Counted from the first letter of the stretch, positions 25,198-36,463 are shown. The stretch: DNA of 45,103 bases from Gammaproteobacteria bacterium (GCA_028871525.1 JAGWMX010000011.1:1-45103); one strand, 5' to 3'. A program made the numbers and translations. Notes: generated by a model not told the origin, from the letters alone.

Positions 25198-27303
25198 ATG
25201 AACCAAGCTCCGGCAGCCGTCAGTCACGCGCGGGAGAGCGCTTTGGTCACCGAACGGCCGCCGGCCGAGCTATATCTGAACCGCTACCTGTCGCTGCTCG
25301 ATTTCAACTTCCGCGTGCTGGAGCTGGCGGTGGATTCTCGCGTGCCGCCGCTCGAGCGCCTGCGGTTTTTGTGCATCTCCTGTTCCAACCTCGACGAGTT
25401 CTTCGAAATCCGCGTCGCCGGACTCAAGCAGGCCGCGCAGCTGGCCAATCCACAGCCGGGCGCCGACGGCCGCACGCCGGCCGAGACCCTGGCTCTGGTG
25501 GCCGAGCGCGCGCATGCGCTGGTGGCCCAGCAATACCGGATTCTCAACGAAGTTCTGATTCCGCAGCTGCAGGCCGAGGGGATCCGGTTCGTGCGCCGCA
25601 GTGACATGGGCGCCGACCAGAAGGGTTGGCTGCAGCATTATTTCCGCACCGCACTGCTGCCGGTGTTGTCGCCGCTGGGTCTGGACCCAGCGCACCCGTT
25701 TCCGCGCATCCTCAACAAGTCGCTGAATTTCATCGCCGCGCTGTCCGGCAAGGATGCGTTCGGTCGCAATATCGCGCACGCGATCGTGCAGGCGCCGCGG
25801 GCGCTGCCGCGGCTGATCCGGCTCCCGCGCGAAATTCCGGGTACCGGCGCCAACGACTTCGTGTTCCTGTCGAGCATCATCCACGCCTGCGTCGACGAGC
25901 TGTTTCCGGGCATGACGGTGGACGGCTGTTACCAGTTCCGCGTGACCCGTAACGCCGATCTTCTGGTCGACGAGGAGGAAGCCGAGGACCTGCTGGAGGT
26001 GCTGGAAGATGAACTCTCGCAGCGCAACTGGGGCAGCAGCGTGCGGCTGGAGGTGGCGCACAACTGCCCGGAATCTCTGGTGAGTTATCTATCCGAGGAG
26101 CTGGGGCTGGCGCCGGCCGACGTCTACCGCTGCAACGGCCCGGTCAATCTGATGCGGCTGATCGCAATCCCCGATCAGGTGGACCGGCCAGAACTCAAAT
26201 ATCCCCCGTTCGCGCCACGGCTGCCACACTGGGCCGAAGGCGATCTGTTCGCCGCGATCCGCCGCCAGGACCGACTGCTGCAACATCCCTACGAATCGTT
26301 TGCGCCGGTACTCGAGCTGCTGCGCGCGGCCGCACGCGATCCCTGCGTGCTGGCCATCAAGCAGACCCTATACCGCACCGGCGCCGACAGCCCGGTGGTG
26401 GCGGCGCTGGCCGCAGCCGCGCGTGCCGGCAAGGAAGTCACGGTGGTGATCGAGCTGCGCGCGCGCTTCGACGAAGCTGAGAATATCGAGCTGGCGGAAA
26501 CATTGCAGGAAAAAGGCGCGCACATCGTTTATGGCGTGGTCGGCTACAAGACCCACGCCAAAATGCTGCTGATCGTACGCCGCGAAGAAGGCCGGCTGCG
26601 GCAGTATGCACACCTGGGCACCGGCAACTACCATCCGCGTACCGCGCTGGCCTACGCCGACTATGGCCTGTTCACCGCCGATGCGGCGATCTGCGCCGAC
26701 GTGCACGCGATCTTTCTGCAGCTCACCGGCCTGGGCAAGGTCTCCAGACTTGAGCGTCTGTTGCAGTCACCCTTCACGCTGAGCAAAAGCCTGCTGGAGA
26801 AAATCGAGCGCGAAGCGGGCAACGCTGCTGACGGCCGGCCGGCGCGGATCATCGCCAAAATGAACGCGCTGGTCGAGCCGCAGATGATCCGGGCGCTGTA
26901 TGTGGCGAGCCAGTCCGGCGTGCAAATCGAGCTGATCGTGCGCGGCATGTGCAGCTTGCGCCCCGGCGTGCCGGGGTTGTCCGACAATATCCGCGTGCGC
27001 TCGGTGCTCGGGCGGTTTCTCGAACATCACCGCGCGTTCTATTTCGAGAACGGCGGCGAACCGGAACTGTGGCTGTCTTCGGCCGACTGGATGGAGCGCA
27101 ACCTGTTCCGCCGGGTCGAAATCGCCTTCCCGATCGACAATCCCGAGCTGCGCCGGCGATTGATCGCCGATCTCGAAGCCTACGTCGCCGACCGCGTGCA
27201 GAGTTGGGTGCTCACCGACAACGGCAGTTACTTGAGTCCGCCGCGCGATCGCGACGACCCCAGCGTGCAGCAGCGCTTCCTGCAGACTCTGGCGCGCGGT
27301 TGA
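25198..27303 (+). CDS. ppk1: Polyphosphate kinase 1
   Basis: It makes inorganic polyphosphate from ATP at the membrane. 701 residues, normal length. The N-terminal domain holds ERLRFLCISCSNLDEFFEIRVAGLKQ, and the head domain AHPFPRILNKSLNF. The catalytic phospholipase-D-like domains contain AIKQTLYRTG, the autophosphorylated-His motif YKTHAKMLLIV, HLGTGNYHPRTA and the second-domain LIVRGMCSLRPGVPGLSDNI. It is convergent with ppx across seven bases. The IS element ends about 95 bp upstream, so its promoter region could have been altered by the insertion. Confidence 0.95.
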   Translation: MNQAPAAVSHARESALVTERPPAELYLNRYLSLLDFNFRVLELAVDSRVPPLERLRFLCISCSNLDEFFEIRVAGLKQAAQLANPQPGADGRTPAETLALVAERAHALVAQQYRILNEVLIPQLQAEGIRFVRRSDMGADQKGWLQHYFRTALLPVLSPLGLDPAHPFPRILNKSLNFIAALSGKDAFGRNIAHAIVQAPRALPRLIRLPREIPGTGANDFVFLSSIIHACVDELFPGMTVDGCYQFRVTRNADLLVDEEEAEDLLEVLEDELSQRNWGSSVRLEVAHNCPESLVSYLSEELGLAPADVYRCNGPVNLMRLIAIPDQVDRPELKYPPFAPRLPHWAEGDLFAAIRRQDRLLQHPYESFAPVLELLRAAARDPCVLAIKQTLYRTGADSPVVAALAAAARAGKEVTVVIELRARFDEAENIELAETLQEKGAHIVYGVVGYKTHAKMLLIVRREEGRLRQYAHLGTGNYHPRTALAYADYGLFTADAAICADVHAIFLQLTGLGKVSRLERLLQSPFTLSKSLLEKIEREAGNAADGRPARIIAKMNALVEPQMIRALYVASQSGVQIELIVRGMCSLRPGVPGLSDNIRVRSVLGRFLEHHRAFYFENGGEPELWLSSADWMERNLFRRVEIAFPIDNPELRRRLIADLEAYVADRVQSWVLTDNGSYLSPPRDRDDPSVQQRFLQTLARG

Positions 27304-27310
27304 AGTTGCC

Positions 27311-28834
27311 TCAAGCGGTTTCCTCGACGGCGAGTTTCACGCCCAGTGCGACGATATGCCCGCGCTCGAGCCGCAGATCGGCCCGGGTCAGCGGATGACG
27401 CGCCAACCAGCGCGCCGGCAGACCGACCCGCAGTCTCTTGCCGTCGGCGCACAGCGACACCGGCAGCCGCAGCCGCGGCGTGCGCGAGCGGTGCAGCAGT
27501 ACCGCCAGACGAAAGACCGCCGCCAGCCGCGCCAGCACCGTGCGCTGCGCCGGCGGCAGATCCTCGAGCACCGCCCGCGAGGGCCGGCCGCGCTGCAGCC
27601 GCACCAACGCCGCCAGCTGGCGCTGCTCGGTCAGCGAAAACCCCGGCAGATCGCCGTTACGCAGCAGGTATTCGGCGTGCTTTGGATAGCCGTCGTGGGC
27701 GATCGCCAGCCCGATCTCGTGCAGCCGCGCGGCCCAGCTCAGCAACCGCGCCGCACCGTCGCGTTCGAGTTCCCAGGGCACGGCCACGGCGTCGAGCAGA
27801 CGCAGCGCGGTGCGTTCGACATCGGCAGCCTGCCGGCGGTCCACGCCGTAGCGTTGCGCCAGGCCCGTCACCGTATCGCCGCGCACGTCGCGGTCGTGCA
27901 GACGCCCGAGCAGATCGTAGATCACCCCCTCGCGCAGCGCCGCCTCCGAGGTTGCCAACTCCTCCAGCTGCAACATGTCGAACACCGCCGCCAACACCGC
28001 GAGCCCTCCCGGAAATACGGGACGGCGGTCCTCGCGCAGACCGGGCAGATCCAGTTTGCGCACCTGGCCGACCGCCACGGTCAGCGCCAAGGTCCGTTCC
28101 AACGCCTGGGCCGTGATGGTGTCGTTGCACCAACCCTGCGCGCGCATGACCCGCCATGCACCGCGTACGGTGCCGGAAGCACCGATCGCGTAGTCCCAGC
28201 CGGCGCGGCGAAAGCGACGCTGCAGGAACTCCATCTGCACCCGCGCCGCCAGCCGCGCTTCCTGCATGCGACCGCGCGTGATCTGGCCGTCACCGAAAAA
28301 CGCCAGCGTATGGCTGACGCAGCCGACACCGACGCTCTCCATCATCCGCGACTGGCCGTTGCGTCCGATGATCAGTTCGGTGCTGCCGCCGCCGATATCG
28401 ACCACCAGGCGTCGCGGCGGTGCGCCGTCGAGATCGCGCACCACCCCGGCATACACCAACCGCGCCTCCTCCAGCCCCGACACCACCTCGATCGAATGTC
28501 CCAGAGCGTTCTCCGCGGTGGCGACGAACATCCCGCCATCGTTGAGTTTGCGCAGCGTATTGGTGCCCACGACCCGAACCCGCGCCGGCGGGATACCGCG
28601 CAGCCGCTGGCCGAAGCGCGACAGACAGGCCAGCGCCCGGTTCTGCGCGTCGGCGGCCAGGCCGCCGTCAGCGCCGAGCCCGGCGGCCAACCGCACCGGC
28701 TCGCGCAGACGATCGAGGATCTGCAGCCGACCACTGTCCTCGCGCGCCACCAGCATGTGGAAACTGTTGGAGCCCAGATCGACGGCGGCGACTTCGGCAC
28801 TGCCTGTCGTGGCTTGATCAGAACGCTTCAGCAC
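27311..28834 (-). CDS. ppx: Exopolyphosphatase / GppA family phosphatase
   Basis: It removes terminal phosphates from polyphosphate and possibly pppGpp. 507 residues, the length of the longer Ppx form. The ASKHA phosphate motifs are AAVDLGSNSFHMLV at about 17-30 and VVDIGGGSTELIIGR near 143-158. The C-terminal half contains an HD-like helical domain (HEIGLAIAHDGYPKHAEYLL). Convergence with ppk1 places synthesis and breakdown of polyphosphate side by side. Ppx and GppA are hard to separate by motif alone; the ppk1 neighbour favours Ppx. Confidence 0.92.
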   Translation of the reverse strand: MLKRSDQATTGSAEVAAVDLGSNSFHMLVAREDSGRLQILDRLREPVRLAAGLGADGGLAADAQNRALACLSRFGQRLRGIPPARVRVVGTNTLRKLNDGGMFVATAENALGHSIEVVSGLEEARLVYAGVVRDLDGAPPRRLVVDIGGGSTELIIGRNGQSRMMESVGVGCVSHTLAFFGDGQITRGRMQEARLAARVQMEFLQRRFRRAGWDYAIGASGTVRGAWRVMRAQGWCNDTITAQALERTLALTVAVGQVRKLDLPGLREDRRPVFPGGLAVLAAVFDMLQLEELATSEAALREGVIYDLLGRLHDRDVRGDTVTGLAQRYGVDRRQAADVERTALRLLDAVAVPWELERDGAARLLSWAARLHEIGLAIAHDGYPKHAEYLLRNGDLPGFSLTEQRQLAALVRLQRGRPSRAVLEDLPPAQRTVLARLAAVFRLAVLLHRSRTPRLRLPVSLCADGKRLRVGLPARWLARHPLTRADLRLERGHIVALGVKLAVEETA

Positions 28835-28987
28835 CCGCGACTCCGCTGGTTAAGCCACCCCGTGTCGGCGCACTATAACGACCGCCGCCGTGGCGCGCTC
28901 TCCAGCGTTGACGCGGCCCGCCGATTGCCCGACGATATGCGCCGGAGCGCCCGCTCCCGAGTCATTCCTTGTGGAGAACTTCGCATC

Positions 28988-29326
28988 ATGACCATTGCGC
29001 GCAGGGTGTTACTGACCCTGTCCGCGCTGGCTTTTGCCAGTGCGGCCGCGGCTGCGGGCGACCCGGTTGCCGGTCGCGCAAAAGCCTTTACCTGCACGGG
29101 CTGTCACGGCATACCGGGCTGGTCCAATCCGTACCCGGACTACCGCGTGCCCAAGCTGGGCGGCCAGAACGCGCAGTACATCGTCTCGGCGCTGCAGGAA
29201 TACAAGAGTGGCGCGCGCCCGTTCCCGACGATGCGCGCACAGGCGATGTCGCTGTCCGCCCAGGATATGCAGGACATCGCCGCGTTTCTGACCCAGGCTC
29301 CACATGCCGCCGAAGAAGTGCACTGA
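28988..29326 (+). CDS. Monoheme cytochrome c, class I
   Basis: 112 residues with a signal peptide (cleavage near AAAA-GDP). The heme-binding motif is CTGCHG at about residues 36-41, and the likely axial Met lies in FPTMRAQAMS. The C-terminal helix is MQDIAAFLTQ. It is a periplasmic electron carrier of c553/c4-like type. It sits one base before the second cytochrome gene, so the pair is co-transcribed. The ATG was chosen for the signal peptide and GGAGAA upstream. Confidence 0.88.
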   Translation: MTIARRVLLTLSALAFASAAAAAGDPVAGRAKAFTCTGCHGIPGWSNPYPDYRVPKLGGQNAQYIVSALQEYKSGARPFPTMRAQAMSLSAQDMQDIAAFLTQAPHAAEEVH

Positions 29327-29327
29327 C

Positions 29328-29687
29328 ATGCGCGCCATCGCCATCACTTGTTCGCTTCTGGCCCTGAGTTTTGCCGGCGCCGCGGGTGCCGCAGTTGCCA
29401 AGCCGGTGCGCGTCGTGGTCTGCGGCGCCTGTCACGGCGAGGACGGGAAAGCGAAAATGCCGATGTACCCGAATCTGGCCGGACAGTACCGGAGCTACCT
29501 CGAACAGGCGCTGCGCGCGTATCGCTCCGGCGCACGAAAAAACCCGATCATGAACGCGCAGGCAGGCGGTCTGACGGACGCCGACATTCAAGCGCTGGCG
29601 CTGTGGTACTCCTCGCGTCCGCCGGCGCTCTACACGCCGAGCGTGTCGCAGCCGTTTACTCCGTCGGCGACGGTCGCCGGAGAATAG
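29328..29687 (+). CDS. Monoheme cytochrome c, class I (second of pair)
   Basis: 119 residues with a signal peptide. The heme motif is CGACHG at about residues 32-37, followed by PNLAGQYRSYLEQALRAYRSGARKNPIMNAQ, where the Met of NPIMNAQ is the likely axial ligand. It parallels the preceding cytochrome (LGGQNAQYIVSALQEYKSGARPFPTMRAQ), so the two arose by duplication or by splitting of a diheme cytochrome c4. The ATG at 29328 follows the previous stop by one base, suggesting coupling. Confidence 0.88.
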   Translation: MRAIAITCSLLALSFAGAAGAAVAKPVRVVVCGACHGEDGKAKMPMYPNLAGQYRSYLEQALRAYRSGARKNPIMNAQAGGLTDADIQALALWYSSRPPALYTPSVSQPFTPSATVAGE

Positions 29688-29765
29688 CGTCCGCCGGCGC
29701 CGGCACCGAACCGCGTGCGGGGTGGACAGCGGGTGCGCACCTGTACGCGCGCCGACGACGGCATT

Positions 29766-29853
29766 ATTGAACCGGCACGTCAACAGGTTCAACGCAGACG
29801 CGGACGGCGTTGCCGTTGAACCGTACAGGTCGCCGCAGAGGTGCCGGTTCAAT
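29766..29853. repeat. Nested inverted repeats with four TTGAACC/GGTTCAA motifs
   Basis: The outer arms ATTGAACCGGCAC (29766-29778) and GTGCCGGTTCAAT (29841-29853) are perfect inverted repeats of 13 bp. Inside, GGTTCAAC (29786-29793) and GTTGAACC (29815-29822) form a second pair. The 88 bp unit could fold as a two-level hairpin RNA, be a MITE remnant, or be a cluster of protein-binding sites. A short tandem repeat TGACGCCCC(C)TGC follows at 29860-29884. The remaining parts of 29688-30021 show no gene. Confidence 0.6.
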
Positions 29854-29969
29854 AGCCAATGACGCCCCCTGCTGACGCCCCTGCTGTCGATGCGGCCGCG
29901 CCGGCTATACCCACCATCGCCTGGTTGCCGTGGGCACCACGAGTTAATACGGTTTGCATGCCGCATCAA

Positions 29970-29998
29970 TAAAGCCGCCGACTCTCTGCGGCCGGCGG
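29970..29998 (-). terminator. Probable terminator of the rpsU-yqeY-dnaG-rpoD operon
   Basis: On the minus strand, about 25 bases after the rpoD stop, CCGCCG and CGGCGG pair across a 12-base loop and are followed by CTTTATTG. The stem is short but GC-pure and the T-run is imperfect. Confidence 0.5.
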
Positions 29999-30021
29999 GC
30001 TTAGCGGTTACCGCAGCCGCT

Positions 30022-31854
<1,833 letters not shown>

Positions 31855-31912
31855 CGAATCTCTCTAATCCTTAAAGAGGAACCCGACGGCGGGCTCCAAA
31901 TCGGTTATGCTA

Positions 31913-33661
31913 TCAAATTGCGCCCTCATCCGAGGGCTGCTGCTGGATCAATTGCCGCTGGATTTCCGCCAGCAGCGCCGCCAATTCTGCGCTGGGCTGG
32001 TCGCGGGCGGCGATCTGCGCCGCCAGCCGGCGGGCGCATGCACGTTGCGCCGCCAGCTGTAATCTGCGAATACCGTTGGCGAATTCGGATTCCAGCGCCG
32101 CTGCACTGTCGACGCCGGGCAGCGGCGCCAATCGCAGCAGCGCTTCGGCTTTCGCCGTGCCACGCCAGAATTCGGCCAACGCCGCGGCATTGGCGTCGGG
32201 GCGCTCGGCGAAGAATTCAAGAGCTTCAACCAGCGCGCCGACGCCGGCCACCGGTGCGTCCAGCAGATGCTGCGGCTGGTCGACACCGCGTGCCAACCCG
32301 GGCTGCTCGACCAGCGCGCGCATGATGCCGCGCAACAGCCGGCTGCCGGCGGCGTCGCGGCGCGGCGACGGTGCGGCGGCGGCCGGATTATCGACCAGCG
32401 CCTGCAACTCCGCCGACGGCAATCGCGCGTGACGCGCCAGTTCGCCGACCAGCACCGCACGCAGCGCCGGGTCACGCACTTTGACCAGCAGCGGCGTAGC
32501 AAGTTGCAGCAGGCGCGCGCGACCGTCCAGCGTGGCGACGTCTGTACGCGCCTGCAATTCGGCGAGCGCAAATTCGCCGGCAGCGGCGGCGTGCTCGATC
32601 CGCCGTGCGAAGGCGTCGGCACCTTCGGCCTGCACCAGCGTATCCGGATCCTGACCGTCGGGCAGGAACACGAAGCGACACTCGCGATTGGGGCCGATCT
32701 CCGTCAATGCCTGCTGCAGCGCCCGCCAGGCGGCGCGGCGGCCGGCGGCATCGCCGTCGAAACAGAACACCACCTTCTGGCTGTGCTTGAACAGCAGATG
32801 CAGGTGATCGCGGGTGGTGGCGGTGCCGAGCGTCGCCACGGTGCCAGTGAGGCCGTGCTGCGACAGCATCACCGCATCCATGTAGCCTTCGACGACAACC
32901 AACTGCGGCAACATTCCCGGAGTGGCGGCGCGCGCCTCGTACAGTCCGAACAGATTGCGGCCCTTGTGGAACAGCACGGTCTCGGGCGTGTTCAGATACT
33001 TGGCCGGATCGTCGCCGAGCGTGCGCCCGCCGAAGCCGATCACCTGCCCGCGCAGATCACGGATCGGGAACATCACCCGATCGCGAAACACGTCGTAGAC
33101 ACGGCCGCCTTCACTGCGCTTAAGCAAGCCTGCGGCCAGCGCCGGCGCCGCATCGGTGAAGCGGCGCGCCAGAAAATCCCAGGCTGGCGGCGCATAGCCG
33201 ATGCCGAAACGCTGCGCGGTGTCGCCGCTCAGCCCGCGTCGCTTCAGATACGCGATCGCCGGCGCGGCCTTGCGCAGCTCGTCGCGGAAACACCGGGCAG
33301 CAGTGGCCAGAGCCGCCAGCGGCGCATCCGGCGGCGGCCGCGGCGCGGGTGCGCCGCCCTCTTCATGCGGCACGTCCAGACCGACGCGGCGCGCCAGCTG
33401 TTCGACCGCCTCGGGGAAGCTGGCGCGATCGTAGTCCATCAGGAAACTGATCGCGGTGCCATGCTTGCCGCAGCCGAAACAGTGATAAAAACCCTTCGAC
33501 GGCGACACGGTAAATGAGGGCGTTTTCTCGTGGTGAAACGGGCACAACGCCTGAAAATCACGACCGGCGCGCTTGAGCTCGATACGCTCGCCGATCAACT
33601 CGGCGAGGTCGACGCGCGCCAGCAACTGCTGCATGAACGCCTCGGGAATACGCCCGGCCAT
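31913..33661 (-). CDS. dnaG: DNA primase
   Basis: It makes RNA primers at the replication fork. 582 residues. The CHC2 zinc ribbon is CPFHHEKTPSFTV...FYHCFGCGKHG at about 40-65. The catalytic TOPRIM core has VVVEGYMDAVML (Glu) and VVFCFDGDAAGRRAAW (Asp-x-Asp). The C-terminal DnaB-interaction domain is present. The start MAGRIPEAF matches the Escherichia coli MAGRIP start; an in-frame GTG six codons earlier is less likely. It lies between yqeY and rpoD. Confidence 0.96.
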   Translation of the reverse strand: MAGRIPEAFMQQLLARVDLAELIGERIELKRAGRDFQALCPFHHEKTPSFTVSPSKGFYHCFGCGKHGTAISFLMDYDRASFPEAVEQLARRVGLDVPHEEGGAPAPRPPPDAPLAALATAARCFRDELRKAAPAIAYLKRRGLSGDTAQRFGIGYAPPAWDFLARRFTDAAPALAAGLLKRSEGGRVYDVFRDRVMFPIRDLRGQVIGFGGRTLGDDPAKYLNTPETVLFHKGRNLFGLYEARAATPGMLPQLVVVEGYMDAVMLSQHGLTGTVATLGTATTRDHLHLLFKHSQKVVFCFDGDAAGRRAAWRALQQALTEIGPNRECRFVFLPDGQDPDTLVQAEGADAFARRIEHAAAAGEFALAELQARTDVATLDGRARLLQLATPLLVKVRDPALRAVLVGELARHARLPSAELQALVDNPAAAAPSPRRDAAGSRLLRGIMRALVEQPGLARGVDQPQHLLDAPVAGVGALVEALEFFAERPDANAAALAEFWRGTAKAEALLRLAPLPGVDSAAALESEFANGIRRLQLAAQRACARRLAAQIAARDQPSAELAALLAEIQRQLIQQQPSDEGAI

Positions 33662-33713
33662 GGATGCAGTTTCCGCCACCGCGGCAGTCGGCGCCAGAGA
33701 GCACCGCCGCCCG

Positions 33714-34160
33714 CTAGGTCAATCGCGCCCTGATTCGCGCCGAAACCTGGGCCAGGTCGGCGCGACCGGCCACCTGCGGCTTGAGTGCCGCCATCACTTT
33801 GCCGATATCGCGCGGTGAGTCGGCACCGACTTCGGCGATCACCCGCTCGATCAACGCCTCGAGTGCCGCCGGCTGCAGGGGTTGGGGCAGAAACGCCGAC
33901 AACACCACAATCTCGGCTTCCTCGGCGGCGGCCAGTTCGGGGCGCCCGCCGCTACGATACTGCGCGGCGGCGTCATGCCGCTGCTTGATCTGCTTATCGA
34001 CGACCGCCAGCAGCGCAACGTCGTCCAGCTCGCAGCGTCCGTCGATTTCGCGTTGCCTGACCGCCGCCGACAGCATCCGCAGCACCGACAGCCGCGTCTT
34101 GTCCCCGGCCTTGAGCGCCGCTTTGGTGTCTTCGACGATGCGGGTTTTGAGCGGGCTCAC
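33714..34160 (-). CDS. yqeY: GatB/YqeY domain-containing protein
   Basis: 148 residues, a free-standing homologue of the tail domain of the Asp/Glu-tRNA amidotransferase B subunit. Motifs are DKTRLSVLRMLSAAVRQREID, LSAFLPQPL and DIGKVMAALKPQVAGRADLAQVS. The function of the stand-alone form is uncertain. GTG at 34160 begins SPLKTRIVEDTKAALKAGDK as in the family; a longer upstream frame has no similarity. It sits between rpsU and dnaG, as in Pseudomonas and Xanthomonas. Confidence 0.92.
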   Translation of the reverse strand: MSPLKTRIVEDTKAALKAGDKTRLSVLRMLSAAVRQREIDGRCELDDVALLAVVDKQIKQRHDAAAQYRSGGRPELAAAEEAEIVVLSAFLPQPLQPAALEALIERVIAEVGADSPRDIGKVMAALKPQVAGRADLAQVSARIRARLT

Positions 34161-34206
34161 GACCTGTCCCGGGTGCCTGGGCCGCGGCCGATGGCCGATG
34201 CGGGGT

Positions 34207-34422
34207 TCAGTACAGCCGTACCTGACGCGAGGTCTCACGCGCCACGCGCTTGGCCTGACGTTTGACGGCGGCCGCGCGCTTGCGCTTGCGTTCCTGGCTC
34301 GGCTTTTCGAAATACTCGTGCTTGCGCAGATCGGTCAGCACACCGGCCTTCTCGCAGGTGCGCTTGAACCGGCGCAGGGCCACCTCAAACGGCTCGTTTT
34401 CGCGGACGCGGACGCTGGGCAT
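34207..34422 (-). CDS. rpsU: 30S ribosomal protein bS21
   Basis: 71 residues, full length. It begins [27 protein letters not shown] and ends in the basic [18 protein letters not shown] tail. bS21 is needed for translation initiation. It is the first gene of the macromolecular-synthesis operon, divergent from tsaD with 97 bp between. Confidence 0.97.
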   Translation of the reverse strand: MPSVRVRENEPFEVALRRFKRTCEKAGVLTDLRKHEYFEKPSQERKRKRAAAVKRQAKRVARETSRQVRLY

Positions 34423-34519
34423 GCAAAACGCTTCCCGGTGCTCGACAGGGGGCGCATTTTATACACCACATCGCCACAAGGCAAAACCGGCGGCGGCGGG
34501 CTTGCGGCATACTGCCTGC

Positions 34520-35542
34520 ATGGCCGTGCTCGGCATCGAAACCTCCTGCGATGAAACCGCCGTGGCGCTGTGGGACGGCCGGCGTCTGGTGCAACGCCTG
34601 CACAGCCAGATTGCGCTGCACGCCGCCTATGGCGGCGTGGTCCCGGAGCTGGCGGCGCGGGATCATGTCGGCCGCCTGAACGCGCTGACCCACGCGGTGC
34701 TCGACGAAGCCGGCCTGTCCGGCGCTGAGCTGCAGGCGGTCGCCTACACCGCCGGGCCCGGGCTGGTCGGCGCGCTGCTGGTCGGCGCCGCATTCGCCGC
34801 CGGCCTGGCCGCCGGCTGGCGTCTGCCGCTGGTTGCGGTTAACCATCTGGAAGGTCATCTGCTGGCGCCATGGCTGGAACGCCCGGCGCTCGAATTGCCA
34901 CTGCTCGCGCTGCTGGTCTCCGGGGGGCATACGCTGCTGGTGCAGGTCGAAGCTGTCGGCGTCTACCGGCTGCTCGGGCAAACCCTGGACGACGCTGCCG
35001 GCGAAGCTTTCGACAAGACGGCAAAACTGCTCGGACTGCCGTATCCCGGCGGCCCACACCTGGCGCGGCTGGCCGAGCGCGGTCGCAGCGGCGTCTTCAG
35101 ACTGCCGCGGCCGATGTTGGACCGACCGGGACTGGACTTCAGCTTTTCAGGGCTCAAAACCGCGGTGGCCACAGTGCTGCCGCCACAGCCAGACCCGCAG
35201 GCCCGCGCAGATCTGGCGCGGGCGTTCGAGGAAGCGGCCGTCGAGACGCTCGGCCGGAAATGCCTGCGGGCACTCAAAGCCACGGCGACACGCCGGCTGG
35301 TGGTGGCCGGCGGCGTCGGCGCCAACCAGCGGCTGCGGCAGTGGCTGGAGGGTGCCGCAGCCGAGCGCGGCTTCGAACTGCATTTCCCCACGCCGCCGCT
35401 TTGCACCGACAATGCAGCGATGATCGCCCACGTCGGCTGGTTGCGCCGCGCCGAGGCGATGCCTGCCGCGCGCGGAGCCGCAGTCCGGGCGCGCTGGCCG
35501 CTGACCGAACTCGCGCCGCCGACGGCGGCGATCCGCGCATAA
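34520..35542 (+). CDS. tsaD: tRNA N6-adenosine threonylcarbamoyltransferase TsaD
   Basis: It transfers the threonylcarbamoyl group to A37 of ANN-decoding tRNAs with TsaB and TsaE. 340 residues. ASKHA motifs are [14 protein letters not shown] at the N-terminus, the metal-binding [16 protein letters not shown] (HxxxH is present across the HLEGHLLAP site), [13 protein letters not shown], and the late [10 protein letters not shown] with [12 protein letters not shown] 34520 gives the family start MAVLGIETS. The divergence from rpsU is the classic arrangement. Confidence 0.96.
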   Translation: MAVLGIETSCDETAVALWDGRRLVQRLHSQIALHAAYGGVVPELAARDHVGRLNALTHAVLDEAGLSGAELQAVAYTAGPGLVGALLVGAAFAAGLAAGWRLPLVAVNHLEGHLLAPWLERPALELPLLALLVSGGHTLLVQVEAVGVYRLLGQTLDDAAGEAFDKTAKLLGLPYPGGPHLARLAERGRSGVFRLPRPMLDRPGLDFSFSGLKTAVATVLPPQPDPQARADLARAFEEAAVETLGRKCLRALKATATRRLVVAGGVGANQRLRQWLEGAAAERGFELHFPTPPLCTDNAAMIAHVGWLRRAEAMPAARGAAVRARWPLTELAPPTAAIRA

Positions 35543-35550
35543 GGCGGCAC

Positions 35551-35958
35551 ATGAACGACGATGCCGTGGTCATAGAAGGTCTGAAGTTGCCAGCCCGGGT
35601 CGGAATACATGCGTGGGAACGCGCAATGCCGCGGCCGCTGCTGCTGGACCTGGAGTTGCTGCTGGATCTGCGGCCTGCCGCCGCCAGCGATGCGCTGGCC
35701 GATACCGTCGACTACGCAGCCGTTGCCGGCTTGGCCGAAGCGCTGGCCGGCGAACGACATTACGCACTGATCGAAAGCTTCGCCGAGCGCCTGGCCGCGG
35801 CATTGTTCGCGCGTTTCCCGCTGCGCCGGCTGCGCATGCAGGTCGCCAAACCCGGTGCCGTGGCAGGCGCACGCACCGTTGCGGTGCGCATCGAACGCAG
35901 TGCCGCGGACTATCCCGCTGCCAGTTCGGCAGCAACGAACGCGGCCAAATCGTCGTAA
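35551..35958 (+). CDS. folB: Dihydroneopterin aldolase
   Basis: 135 residues. It converts dihydroneopterin to 6-hydroxymethyl-dihydropterin in folate synthesis. Motifs are VIEGLKLPARVGIHAWER, DTVDYAAVA, the Glu-containing YALIESFAERLA and the lysine site MQVAKPGAV. It begins eight bases after the tsaD stop with AAGGCGG, so the two are co-transcribed. The last 49 bases overlap the convergent gmhB end. Confidence 0.93.
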   Translation: MNDDAVVIEGLKLPARVGIHAWERAMPRPLLLDLELLLDLRPAAASDALADTVDYAAVAGLAEALAGERHYALIESFAERLAAALFARFPLRRLRMQVAKPGAVAGARTVAVRIERSAADYPAASSAATNAAKSS

Positions 35959-36446
35959 ACCTCGGGGCAATCCAGCGTCTGCTCTTTTTTAGTGCGCAAC
36001 CCCTTGCCGGTCAGCACCAAAACGGGGCGCGCGCCCGCAGCTCGCGCAGCGTCCAGATCGGCAGCGGAATCGCCGACGAACGGCACCCCTTCAAGACCGA
36101 TGCCGAGGCGGCGGGCGATGTCCAGCAGCATGCCCGGCGCCGGTTTGCGCATTGGCGACGATTGCTGCGGGTGCTCCGGCGCGAACTCGATGGCGTCGAT
36201 GCGTCCACCGGCATCCTGCACCGCGCGCTGCAGCCGGTCGTGAATCGCGAACAGCGCTGCGAAGTCGAACAGCCCGCGGCCGATACCGGATTGATTGGAG
36301 GCGACAAAAACCCGGTAACCCGCCTGGCTCAGTTGCGCGATCGCCTCCAGGCTGCCGGGAATGGGGCGCCACTCGTCCGGCGATTTGATGTAGTCGTCGG
36401 AGTCTTCGTTGATGACGCCGTCGCGATCGAGGATGACCAACTTCAT
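35910..36446 (-). CDS. gmhB: HAD phosphatase, D,D-heptose 1,7-bisphosphatase-like
   Basis: 178 residues. HAD motif I is LVILDRDGVINEDSDDYIKSPDEW, motif II VASNQSGIGRG, then KPAPGM and motif IV VGDSAADLDAARAAG. Similarity and gene context (after glyS, as in Pseudomonas) point to the heptose-bisphosphatase of ADP-heptose synthesis for LPS. The usual zinc-binding loop (Cys-x-His ... Cys-x-Cys before RKP) is replaced here by APEHPQQSSPMRKP with no Cys, so this is a zinc-less variant. The 3' end overlaps folB by 49 bases. Confidence 0.85.
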   Translation of the reverse strand: MKLVILDRDGVINEDSDDYIKSPDEWRPIPGSLEAIAQLSQAGYRVFVASNQSGIGRGLFDFAALFAIHDRLQRAVQDAGGRIDAIEFAPEHPQQSSPMRKPAPGMLLDIARRLGIGLEGVPFVGDSAADLDAARAAGARPVLVLTGKGLRTKKEQTLDCPEVYDDLAAFVAAELAAG

Positions 36447-36463
36447 GCCGGCAGCTTAGCCGA

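Noticed and set aside
29786-29793. GGTTCAAC considered as a tRNA T-arm
   Set aside because: No acceptor stem, anticodon arm or correct T-stem spacing is present; the motif is part of the inverted-repeat unit.
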